Made by a program: the position numbers and the translations under genes. Of a stretch of 18,668 nucleotides of DNA, positions 6,667-14,976 are shown piece after piece. The notes under the pieces are model-generated. The model saw nothing but the letters and a program-made list of their open reading frames with translations, was not told the DNA's origin and made no database searches. Source of the stretch: Pelotomaculum sp. UBA3102 (lineage in GTDB: Bacteria > Bacillota > Desulfotomaculia > Desulfotomaculales > Pelotomaculaceae); the NCBI GenBank assembly GCA_002365865.1, contig DFAQ01000037.1, positions 1-18,668 of the forward strand, read 5' to 3'. The first letter of the stretch is position 1, and each line of letters starts with the position of its first letter.

Positions 6667-9249
6667 GTGAGTCATACTCCTATGATCAGTCAATATCTTA
6701 AAATAAAAAAACAATATCCGGATGCCGTTCTTTTTTTTCGACTCGGTGATTTTTATGAAATGTTTTTTAAGGACGCCGAACTTGCTTCCCGTGAATTGGA
6801 AATAACCCTTACCACCCGGGATGGAGGAAGTGAGCGCGTACCCATGTGCGGCGTGCCGTTTCACGCTGCGGATAGTTATATTGCAAGATTGATTGGAAAA
6901 GGGTACCGGGTGGCAATCTGCGAACAAGTGGAAGATCCTTCCAAGGCCAAAGGTATTGTGCAGAGGGAAGTTACCAGGGTTGTTACTCCGGGAACAATTA
7001 TTGACGGGCAACTGTTGGAAGATAAAAAAAACAATTATCTTTGCTGCATAGCACCCGGTGCTGATGGATACGGCCTGGCATTTTCCGATGTTTCCACCGG
7101 GGCGTTTATTATAAGTTTTTTTACCGGTGATAAAGCGAGGACGTTATTATTAGATGAACTGGCCCGTTTGTCGCCTGCTGAGGTTATTATGCCCTTGACG
7201 AGCGTGGCATGCTTTTCTGAAGACTTAAAATTACAGGGCATTAAAACGATTAGTGGTTACCGGGATACGGCTTTTACAATGATAGAAGCCGCGCAAATTT
7301 TAGAAAATAAACTTAGAGACAGCTTTAAAAATCAGTTTAATGCTAAACCTGAGCTTACTATTCCGGTTGCCGGTGCGCTTCTTAGTTTTTTAAAGGATAC
7401 TCAAAAAAGGGACTTGGCTCACATCAACAGGGTTCAGTACTTCCTGCACGGGAAATTTATGGTGTTGGACGCCGCGACCAGACGTAACTTGGAGTTAACC
7501 AGAGCTATTTCAGATGGTTCCCGAAAAAATACGTTATTGGCAGTTTTGGACCGGACTGTTACGGCTATGGGAGGAAGGTTGATCAGAAACTGGATTGAAC
7601 AGCCGCTTTTAGACAGGGACGAAATAGAATCCCGGCTGGACGCAGTAGAAGAATTGGCCGGAAAAGTTATTTTTCGCCAGGACGTTAAAGAAGTCCTTAA
7701 AAATATTTACGATTTGGAAAGGCTGGCCGGAAAAATTTCCTTCGGGAGTGCCAATGCTCGTGACTTGGTAGCCTTAAAAAAGTCTCTTTCTTACCTTCCT
7801 AAGCTTAAGCAGCTCTTATGCCAAGCTGAAACTAAACTGATAAAAAACATAAGGGATAATACCGACACCATGGAAGATATAACTGATTTCCTTGATGCTG
7901 CTATTAATGACGACCCGCCGGTTTCCTTACGGGATGGAGGTATTATTAAAAAGGGTTTTAATTCTGAAGTGGACCGGCTACGCAGGGCCGGACTGGAAGG
8001 TAAAACCATGCTGGCCGGAATGGAAGAAAGAGAACGGGCCCGTACAGGCATTAAATCTCTAAAAGTAGGTTTTAATAAAGTATTTGGTTATTATATTGAA
8101 GTAACGAGGGCAAACCTTGACCTAGTACCGGAAGATTTTCAGAGGAGGCAGACTCTGGCGAATGCAGAAAGATTTATTACCCGGGAGTTAAAAGAATACG
8201 AAGATATGATCCTTGGGGCTGAAGATCGCCTGGTTCAATTGGAATACCGCCTTTTTAATGAAATAAAGGGGAAAATAGGCGGTGAAATTCAACGTATTCA
8301 AACATCAGCTACGGCTGTGGCCAGGGCCGATGCCCTTTGTTCCCTGGCTGATGCGGCAGTGGAAGGAAGGTATACCAGGCCGGAGTTAAACAGTAAAGGA
8401 CAACTGTACGTTATTGAAGGCCGCCATCCTGTTTTAGAAAGAGTGTTGGAAACGGGACAGTTTGTTCCCAACGACACATTAATGGATAACCAGAAAAACA
8501 GGATGGTTTTGATTACCGGCCCTAATATGGCGGGAAAAAGCACTTATATGCGCCAGGTGGCCTTGATAGTATTAATGGCCCAGGCAGGCAGTTTTGTGCC
8601 TGCTTCTAAGGCCGTGCTCCCGCTGGTAGACCGTATATTTACCAGGGTGGGTGCTTCAGACGACCTTGCAGGCGGTCAGAGTACATTCATGGTTGAAATG
8701 AACGAATGCCGTACAATTGTCACCGGAGCTACTGAGAAAAGTTTGGTTATAATGGACGAGGTAGGGAGGGGAACCAGTACCTACGACGGGATCAGTATAG
8801 CCCGTGCTTTGGCCGAATATATTCATTTACACATCAGGGCTAAAACATTGTTTTCAACTCATTACCACGAACTGACCGACCTTGAACAGATACCCGGTAT
8901 CGTTAACCTTAATGTAGCGGTAGAAGAAAATGGTGAAGACATTGTGTTTCTAAGAAAAGTTATTTCCGGAAAAGCTGACCGAAGTTATGGAATTCACGTG
9001 GCCAGACTGGCCGGGCTGCCGGGAGAGGTTATCGAGCGCGCTGCCGAGATACTGAAAAGCCTTGAAGATATAAAGAAGAGTTCGCGACAAGTTGCTGCCG
9101 CCGAAGAAATTGAAGAAGATGTTTTGAAGCTTAAGGAACATCCTGTGCTGCAGGAACTGCGCAATATTGACGTTCTTGAAATAACGCCAATGGATGCTCT
9201 AAATAAGATTTATACTCTTAAGAAAAAAATAGACGAGGTTAATAATTAG
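6667..9249 (+). CDS. mutS: DNA mismatch repair protein MutS
   Basis: An 860-residue ATPase that recognises base mismatches and small loops and recruits MutL. Seen: the N-terminal mismatch-binding GDFYEMF with the intercalating Phe (F29) and Glu (E31) of the F-x-E motif; connector, lever and clamp regions; Walker A GPNMAGKST at 618-626; the D-E-x-GRGTSTYDG Walker B and signature region; and FSTHYHEL near the end of the ATPase. The C-terminus carries the helix-turn-helix dimerisation segment and an acidic tail. Full length for MutS1. The start is GTG at 6667, with AGGAGGGG at 6654-6661 and a 5-base gap. First gene of the long operon; the next gene is 32 bases downstream, and mutL follows only after two unrelated genes. 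Confidence 0.98.
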   Translation: MSHTPMISQYLKIKKQYPDAVLFFRLGDFYEMFFKDAELASRELEITLTTRDGGSERVPMCGVPFHAADSYIARLIGKGYRVAICEQVEDPSKAKGIVQREVTRVVTPGTIIDGQLLEDKKNNYLCCIAPGADGYGLAFSDVSTGAFIISFFTGDKARTLLLDELARLSPAEVIMPLTSVACFSEDLKLQGIKTISGYRDTAFTMIEAAQILENKLRDSFKNQFNAKPELTIPVAGALLSFLKDTQKRDLAHINRVQYFLHGKFMVLDAATRRNLELTRAISDGSRKNTLLAVLDRTVTAMGGRLIRNWIEQPLLDRDEIESRLDAVEELAGKVIFRQDVKEVLKNIYDLERLAGKISFGSANARDLVALKKSLSYLPKLKQLLCQAETKLIKNIRDNTDTMEDITDFLDAAINDDPPVSLRDGGIIKKGFNSEVDRLRRAGLEGKTMLAGMEERERARTGIKSLKVGFNKVFGYYIEVTRANLDLVPEDFQRRQTLANAERFITRELKEYEDMILGAEDRLVQLEYRLFNEIKGKIGGEIQRIQTSATAVARADALCSLADAAVEGRYTRPELNSKGQLYVIEGRHPVLERVLETGQFVPNDTLMDNQKNRMVLITGPNMAGKSTYMRQVALIVLMAQAGSFVPASKAVLPLVDRIFTRVGASDDLAGGQSTFMVEMNECRTIVTGATEKSLVIMDEVGRGTSTYDGISIARALAEYIHLHIRAKTLFSTHYHELTDLEQIPGIVNLNVAVEENGEDIVFLRKVISGKADRSYGIHVARLAGLPGEVIERAAEILKSLEDIKKSSRQVAAAEEIEEDVLKLKEHPVLQELRNIDVLEITPMDALNKIYTLKKKIDEVNN

Positions 9250-9281
9250 ACAACAGCCGGTTTTAAGGGGGAACGGGCCCA

Positions 9282-10985
9282 ATGTATGTCGGTGTTGATG
9301 TGGGTGGAACTTTTACTGATGCAGTGCTTTTGGAAAAAAACCACGTGCTTGCTACTGCCAAAGTCCCGACAAAGGGCGGAGAAGAGCTGCTTATATCGAT
9401 TTTAGAAGCATTGGACAGCGTTCTCAGGGATGTGGATCCTGCACGGTTAAAAAGAGTTGTTTTCAGCACCACGATTATTACTAACTTTATTGCTTCACAT
9501 AAGTATGACGATGTGGCCTTGCTTTTAATCCCCGGTCCGGGTTTAGATTGTAATTATTTTAACTTTAACGCGAAAACGCATATTTTATCAGGAGCCATTG
9601 ATTACCGTGGAAGGGAAATAATTACCTTGAAAGAAGAAGAAATTGAAGCGGTACTTTCAGAGTTAGCTTTAGAAGGCTTTAATAAAATCGGTGTCGTAGG
9701 GAAGTTTTCCCCCCGTAATACGGCGCATGAAAAAAAGGTTGCCGCAATCGTCAAAGGCAGATATCCCGATTGGCACGTTGAGCTGGGTTCCCGAATTGGA
9801 GTACAGCTTAACTTTCCCAGGAGAGTGCATACCACATACCTAACCTGTGCTACTTATGAACCTTACCATAAATTTGTCGATTCAGTCCGCCAGGCGTTGG
9901 TAAAGCGGGAGATATGCGCAGACATTTATATACTTAAAGCAGACGGTGGTACCATGCCGCTGGATAATTCGGAAGAACTGCCGGTGGAAACTATTTTTTC
10001 AGGACCGGCTGCCAGTACTCTTGGAGTTCAAGCTTTAATACCGCCGAGAGAAACAGCAGTGGTAGTTGATGTTGGGGGTACAACTACGGATTTGGCTTTA
10101 ATTTTAAGCGGCCAACCACTTCTTTCTGCAAAAGGTGCCCGGGTTGAAAACCGGCTTACCCAGGTTCGTGCTCTAGCGGTTAAATCCGTACCGGTGGGTG
10201 GAGACAGTGTCTTGAAATGCTCCGGGAACGGTATCGATATATTGCCTGAAAGGCTTGGAATGGCCTACTGCATGGGCGGTCCGGTACCTACACCTACAGA
10301 TGCCCTGCGGGTATTGGAGCTTACTCGGTTGGGTGATGAAGAAAGAGCAAGGGAAGCTATGAACCTTTTGGGAAATGTCTTGGGTATGGGTACCGAAGAG
10401 GTGGCAGAGAAAGTAATAAATATGGTTGTAGGAAAAATTACCAGTGAAGTTCAGAATATGTTTTTGGAATGGGAACGGGAACCGGCCTACCGGGTATGGG
10501 AGATTTTACATAAGCATAAGGTACGCCCCGAAATGGTGGTTGGCGTAGGAGGCGGGGCTGCCGGTTTTATATCCCTGGTCGCCGGGGAATTAGGATGTCG
10601 CTCAATAATCCCCCGGTATGCTTCGGTGGCCAATGCCATAGGCGCTGCAGTTGCTATGCCGACGCTTCAAATAAACCTGAGGGCTGATACGGAACAAGGT
10701 TATTATATTATTCAGGAAGAAGGATTTCAGGGGAGCATAAAAAACAGAAGATCATTTAATAAACAAAACGCATTGGATTTGGCCAGGGAATGGTTGATTA
10801 AAAGAGCCCAAAAATACGGAGTGGAAGTTGTACCGGCAGAAATAGAGATTATCCGCCAGGAGGCGTTCAATATGATCAGGGGATGGGTTACCACCGGCAA
10901 GTTATTTGACGTTACCATACAGACTCCCAGGGGTATTATCGAGAGAATCGGCTTGGGGGAGGATACTCTATGGCTGGATCAATAA
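9282..10985 (+). CDS. Hydantoinase/oxoprolinase family protein (HyuA-like), short form
   Basis: A 567-residue ASKHA-fold protein of the hydantoinase A / 5-oxoprolinase family, which uses ATP to open cyclic amides (hydantoins, 5-oxoproline) or to carboxylate ketones. Seen: the N-terminal phosphate loop VGVDVGGTFTD at 3-13; ETIFSGPAAS before the second loop VVVDVGGTTTDLAL, whose DVGGT is at 263-267; and a Gly-rich VVGVGGGAAGF segment late in the protein, as in the family. It is shorter than typical HyuA (about 650-700 residues) and no HyuB-type partner is nearby, so catalytic role and substrate are unknown. The start is ATG at 9282, with AAGGGGG 10 bases upstream. It overlaps the next gene by 16 bases, suggesting coupled translation with the HDAC-like enzyme. 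Confidence 0.85.
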   Translation: MYVGVDVGGTFTDAVLLEKNHVLATAKVPTKGGEELLISILEALDSVLRDVDPARLKRVVFSTTIITNFIASHKYDDVALLLIPGPGLDCNYFNFNAKTHILSGAIDYRGREIITLKEEEIEAVLSELALEGFNKIGVVGKFSPRNTAHEKKVAAIVKGRYPDWHVELGSRIGVQLNFPRRVHTTYLTCATYEPYHKFVDSVRQALVKREICADIYILKADGGTMPLDNSEELPVETIFSGPAASTLGVQALIPPRETAVVVDVGGTTTDLALILSGQPLLSAKGARVENRLTQVRALAVKSVPVGGDSVLKCSGNGIDILPERLGMAYCMGGPVPTPTDALRVLELTRLGDEERAREAMNLLGNVLGMGTEEVAEKVINMVVGKITSEVQNMFLEWEREPAYRVWEILHKHKVRPEMVVGVGGGAAGFISLVAGELGCRSIIPRYASVANAIGAAVAMPTLQINLRADTEQGYYIIQEEGFQGSIKNRRSFNKQNALDLAREWLIKRAQKYGVEVVPAEIEIIRQEAFNMIRGWVTTGKLFDVTIQTPRGIIERIGLGEDTLWLDQ

Positions 10986-12328
10986 ACAAAAAAACAGGGT
11001 TGATTTTTTTTCCTGCCTTTGACTGGGCCATTTCGCCTACTCATCCTGAAAGGGAAGAGCGTCTTCTTTATACCAGAGATCAAATATTCGAAGAAGGGAT
11101 AATGGACCTGCCCCAGGTAGTAGAATATACTCCGTCATTGGCAGCTATACATGATATAGCCAGGGTTCATTTTTGCGTACCGCGGGTGGAAGAGCAGATT
11201 ACAGAAGCACATCTAATTGCAGCGGGTGCAGGAATCTTACTGGTTGACGAAGTGATCAGCGGCCGGATTGAGAACGGTTTTTCCATGATCAGGCCACCCG
11301 GACATCATGCAATGCGCGTTGTCCACGGTAATCGTGGTTTTTGTAATATTAATAATGAGGCAATAATGGTGGATTATCTCCGCTCCCGGCATGGTATCAA
11401 GCGGGTGGCTATCATAGATACGGATGCACACCATGGTGACGGAACCCAGGATATATTCTGGCATGACCCTGACGTGTTATTTATTTCTCTTCATCAGGAT
11501 GGACGCACAATATTTCCTGGTACCGGTTTTACATATGAACTGGGTGGACCCGGGGCTTTTGCGCGTACTGTTAACATACCTCTGTTGCCGGGAACTACTG
11601 ATGAAAGCCTGCATTATATACTGGATAATTTGATCTTACCTGTTTTAAATGACTTCAAACCTGAATTCATTATTAATTCGGCAGGACAGGATAATCATTA
11701 TACCGACCCGCTGGGCAGCATGAAAATAACCGCCCAAGGGTATGCCAGGCTTACTGAGAAATTGCGTCCCGATGTGGCCGTACTCGAAGGCGGGTATGCT
11801 ATTGAAACCGCCCTGCCGCATGTAAACATGGCTATAATCCTGGCCTTGGCCGGCCTGGATTATTCCGGAGTACGCGAGCCGGATTATTGGCCCGGGCGCT
11901 TTAAGGAGACTCCGGAACGAACAAAAGAGGTGCGCAGGATGGTAGATGAGCTTTTAGGGTATTGGGAAAAGCGTGACAATTATAAACCCGATCCAAGAAA
12001 TATAAGAGGGAATTACTATCTGAGAGAAAAAGAAATTTTCTATGATACGGAGTACTTTGTAGAAAATCAAGTTGAAAAACTCAGGCTCTGTACGGATTGC
12101 CAGGGTTATTTAGCTATAGAATCGAGTGTTGACAGCACATACGGAAGGAAAGGGATTTTATGTATTTCAATTCCTTTTTCAGCCTGTCCAAAATGCCGGG
12201 AGGAAGCAATTAACCTTTACCTGCGTCAGAAAGGGACGGGAAAATACAGGTATATTTACCTGCAGGATAAGTCTGAAGATGCCTTTATGGGATATAATAC
12301 CAATAATAACGAGGAGTGGTATTCCTAA
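10970..12328 (+). CDS. Histone deacetylase-family amidohydrolase with C-terminal zinc ribbon
   Basis: A 452-residue class II-type HDAC/acetylpolyamine amidohydrolase/AcuC superfamily enzyme. Such zinc enzymes remove acyl groups from lysines, polyamines or other amines. Seen: RPPGHHA with the catalytic His pair (H112, H113), DTDAHHGDGTQDIF with zinc ligands D152 and H154, SAGQDNHYTDPLG with ligand D241, and LEGGYA. The core ends near residue 310. About 140 further residues follow, including a CxxC pair at 374/377 and another at 406/409, a likely zinc ribbon. Start ATG 10970 with GGGGGAGG (10955-10962) at 7-base spacing, overlapping the hydantoinase-like gene by 16 bases. It lies 19 bases before mutL. 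The bacterial substrate cannot be read from sequence; a polyamine, a protein lysine, or a product of its neighbour are all possible. Confidence 0.9.
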   Translation: MAGSINKKTGLIFFPAFDWAISPTHPEREERLLYTRDQIFEEGIMDLPQVVEYTPSLAAIHDIARVHFCVPRVEEQITEAHLIAAGAGILLVDEVISGRIENGFSMIRPPGHHAMRVVHGNRGFCNINNEAIMVDYLRSRHGIKRVAIIDTDAHHGDGTQDIFWHDPDVLFISLHQDGRTIFPGTGFTYELGGPGAFARTVNIPLLPGTTDESLHYILDNLILPVLNDFKPEFIINSAGQDNHYTDPLGSMKITAQGYARLTEKLRPDVAVLEGGYAIETALPHVNMAIILALAGLDYSGVREPDYWPGRFKETPERTKEVRRMVDELLGYWEKRDNYKPDPRNIRGNYYLREKEIFYDTEYFVENQVEKLRLCTDCQGYLAIESSVDSTYGRKGILCISIPFSACPKCREEAINLYLRQKGTGKYRYIYLQDKSEDAFMGYNTNNNEEWYS

Positions 12329-12347
12329 AGAAGACGGGGTTTGCGGT

Positions 12348-14171
12348 ATGACGAAAATAAATGTATTGGATGAGTTTACTGCCAACCAAATTGCGGCCGG
12401 TGAAGTAGTGGAGCGACCTGCTTCGGTGGTAAAAGAACTGATTGAAAACGCGCTTGATGCCGGGGCCGGCAGGATCGTAGCAGAGCTTGAAAACGGCGGT
12501 TTTACAGCTATTACCGTATCGGACGATGGTATGGGTATGGTTGAAGAGGACCTTATACTGGCTTTAAGCCGTCATGCTACAAGTAAAATCAATTCTGCAG
12601 CTGACCTGAGCTGCGTAACAACACTGGGATTCAGGGGAGAAGCCCTGCCCAGCATAGCAGCAGTATCTAAAATGCACATTACAACCAGAACCCGTGACAT
12701 ATTGACGGGGTCTATACTGGAAGCAGAAGCCGGTAAGATCATTTCCGTTTCACCTGCAGGTTGCCCCCCGGGAACTACTGTAACAGTTAAAGATTTATTT
12801 TTTAACACTCCGGCGAGGCGGAAATCGATGAAAAGCACCTCGACGGAGGGAGCATCTTGTGGAGACATTATTTCCCATTTGGCTCTCGCCCGTCCTGAAG
12901 TAAGTTTTGAATTGAGGGCTAAAGGCAGGCGTGTCTTTAATTCTCCGGGTACGGGTAATCTTTTAGACGCAGTAACTGCGGTGTATGGTGCCAAGCTGGG
13001 GCGGGAAATGATATCTGTAAATGCCGGGACAAAAACTATTGCTGTCCGTGGCCTGTTGGGTAAACCTGCTTTAAACCGCAGTACCCGCAGTCATATTACT
13101 ATAATCATAAACGGCCGTTACGTACGTTGTCCGGCAGTTTCAACTGCGGTGGAAGAAGCTTACCGGACCTTTCTGCCGCAGGGGCGCAGGCCGGTGGTGG
13201 TTATATCTTTATCAATATCACCTGAGCTGCTGGATGTTAATGTTCATCCTACTAAGCTTGAAGTCAGGTTGTTGGAGGAAGAAAGGGTATCAGGACTGGT
13301 CATTGATATTGTCAGGAATACACTAAAGAATAATAACATAATACCTTCCAGTCTACATAAGAACTCTGAAAAAATTGTTTCCTTACCGGATAATGCCCGA
13401 AAAACATTACCTATTGAGCCGGAACAAGCAAAAATTAATTTTGAAGAAGCATATTATAGCCCTGTGGATTCAGTTAAAAACGGAAATACCGGCAAGTTGC
13501 CGGTGGATTTGAATCAACTGCACGATTCGGGTTTTCAGGAGCGCGGCAATTTGGGTACAGCAGGGGAAGAAAAGGCTGAATATAGCGGGGGAGACAAACT
13601 TCTGCCGGAGTTAAGCGTTATTGCTCAACTCCCTCCCACCTACATCTTGGCAGGTGGAGCGGAAGGGCTTTATATCATAGACCAGCACGCTGCTCATGAA
13701 AGAATACTTTACGAAGAATTTCTGGACGGTTTTAAAGAGGTTTCGGGGCAATATCTCCTGATTCCGGTAACGCTTGAACTGGACTACAGGGAAGCAGCCA
13801 TATTAACTGATAAAATAGTTTGGTTAAACAGCGGTGGATTTATTATTGAACATTTTGGAGGTAATACATTCTTGTTAAGAGGGGTTCCCTCCTGTTTCCC
13901 GGCCGGATATGAAAAGGAACTGTTTTTGGATATATTGGATTACATTAAGGAGAGGGGTACAGGCGTGTCCCGGATTGAAGTTTTTGACCGCCTGGCGTCA
14001 TCCATTGCCTGCAGGAATGCAATAAAAGCAGGTGAAAAACTTTCCCGGCCTTCAATGGATGCGCTTCTAAAACGTCTGGCCCGCACAGAGAATCCCTATA
14101 CCTGTCCTCACGGAAGACCTACGATTATACACCTGTCATACAGAGATTTGGAAGCGAGGTTTGGAAGGTAA
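12348..14171 (+). CDS. mutL: DNA mismatch repair protein MutL (endonuclease type)
   Basis: A 607-residue GHKL ATPase that links mismatch recognition by MutS to strand processing. N-domain: INVLDEFTANQIAAGEVVERP, ELIENALDAGA, the SDDGMGM loop and LGFRGEALPSI. C-domain: DQHAAHERILYE at 445-456 fits the DQHA(x)2E(x)4E endonuclease motif, and ACRNAIKAG plus CPHGRP (586-591) complete the metal site. This MutL should therefore nick DNA itself, as in bacteria lacking MutH. A low-complexity linker near 330-430 joins the domains. The open frame extends 74 codons upstream into the HDAC-like gene, but the conserved N-terminus begins at the ATG at 12348. The ribosome site before it is weak (GGGG only), so translation may depend on coupling to the upstream gene, 19 bases away. 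Confidence 0.97.
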   Translation: MTKINVLDEFTANQIAAGEVVERPASVVKELIENALDAGAGRIVAELENGGFTAITVSDDGMGMVEEDLILALSRHATSKINSAADLSCVTTLGFRGEALPSIAAVSKMHITTRTRDILTGSILEAEAGKIISVSPAGCPPGTTVTVKDLFFNTPARRKSMKSTSTEGASCGDIISHLALARPEVSFELRAKGRRVFNSPGTGNLLDAVTAVYGAKLGREMISVNAGTKTIAVRGLLGKPALNRSTRSHITIIINGRYVRCPAVSTAVEEAYRTFLPQGRRPVVVISLSISPELLDVNVHPTKLEVRLLEEERVSGLVIDIVRNTLKNNNIIPSSLHKNSEKIVSLPDNARKTLPIEPEQAKINFEEAYYSPVDSVKNGNTGKLPVDLNQLHDSGFQERGNLGTAGEEKAEYSGGDKLLPELSVIAQLPPTYILAGGAEGLYIIDQHAAHERILYEEFLDGFKEVSGQYLLIPVTLELDYREAAILTDKIVWLNSGGFIIEHFGGNTFLLRGVPSCFPAGYEKELFLDILDYIKERGTGVSRIEVFDRLASSIACRNAIKAGEKLSRPSMDALLKRLARTENPYTCPHGRPTIIHLSYRDLEARFGR

Positions 14172-14173
14172 TT

Positions 14174-14976
14174 TTGAAAGACGTTCCGAAGTTTGCCGTT
14201 ACTACCTCTCGCCGTCCGACATCGGAGCAGGTAAAGGGCGCGAAAAGGATTGCTGGAGAGTTAAAAATTCCTTTTATTGAAAGGAACGAACTGTCCCTGG
14301 AGGATTTGTTGCAAAAGTTTTTTATCAATGGGATCGTGGTCGTGTCCCGGCAAAAGATATCTTGTATTTATGGGGGGCAGGAGTTTTTTTTCATCCCGGA
14401 ATGGCCAGGTTGCGCATAATAGAGCTAAAAAATGGAAAAACTGATCAAATGATTAATGCCATGTCGCTCCAAAGTGGTGAATCTGTCCTTGACTGTACCA
14501 TGGGACTGGGAACGGATGCCATTGTAGCGAGTTTTATATCCGGTGTGAATGGTAGAGTAACCGGGCTTGAGAGTTCTGTATTAATATCTACGCTGGTTCG
14601 CTATGGTGTGTCAACTTATCCTGAAACGGAAGAAGATGTGGCTCTGTCAATGCGCAGAATCGAAGTTGTTAATGTTGATCATAAAGAATATCTGGCAAGT
14701 TTATCACCTTGCAGCTATGATGTTATTTATTTCGATCCCATGTTTCGTAATCCCGGGTATTATTCGCCGGCCATTAATGCTATGCGGTTTCTGGCCAATC
14801 CGAAACCTGTCGACCTGCAAACTATTGATCTGGCATTAAGGGTAGCGGCAAAAAAGGTGGTTATGAAAGAGAGGCGCGGGAATACTGAATTTAAGCGTTT
14901 AGGATTCAGAACGGTTCTGGGAGGTAAGTATGCACCGGTGGTTTACGGGGTAATAGATCTGCAGGGGGCGAAATAA
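14174..14976 (+). CDS. RsmJ-like class I SAM methyltransferase, reading frame split at a T8 slippery tract
   Basis: Two overlapping frames together make one protein of about 267 residues. Frame one (TTG at 14174, stop 14417-14419) gives the N-terminal domain (FAVTTSRRPT...GIVVVSRQ...GGQEFFF). The -1 frame (through 14974-14976) gives the Rossmann core: HPGMARLRI, VLDCTMGLGTDAIVASF (SAM loop), VTGLE, DVIYFDPMF and a KKVVMKERRG segment, as in the RsmJ/DUF548 rRNA guanine-N2 methyltransferases. The break falls in T8 at 14384-14391. A -1 slip on T TTT TTC (14386-14392) yields EFFFHPGM without loss. The second part has no ribosome site of its own (its ATG at 14401 is 17 bases from the nearest AGGAG). 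It begins 2 bases after the mutL stop and overlaps the miaA start by one base. Either programmed slippage, a true frameshift mutation or a homopolymer sequencing error. Substrate (16S rRNA or other) unproven. Confidence 0.8.
14386..14392 (+). promoter_or_regulatory. Candidate -1 frameshift slippery heptamer
   Basis: T TTT TTC in the zero frame, inside T8 (14384-14391) and right after AGGAG (14379-14383). Re-pairing at TTT TTT puts CAT (14392-14394) next, joining the two halves of the methyltransferase. No strong downstream hairpin is visible. Transcriptional slippage adding one U in the T8 run would give the same protein. Confidence 0.4.

Noticed and set aside
12126..12347. 74-codon upstream extension of the mutL frame
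   Set aside because: It lies wholly inside the HDAC-like gene in another frame. The conserved MutL N-terminus begins at the ATG at 12348.
14362..14400. Independent TTG start at 14362 for the methyltransferase core
   Set aside because: There is no ribosome binding site before it and it would encode the N-terminal domain region in the wrong frame, so the core is better read as the continuation of the gene starting at 14174.
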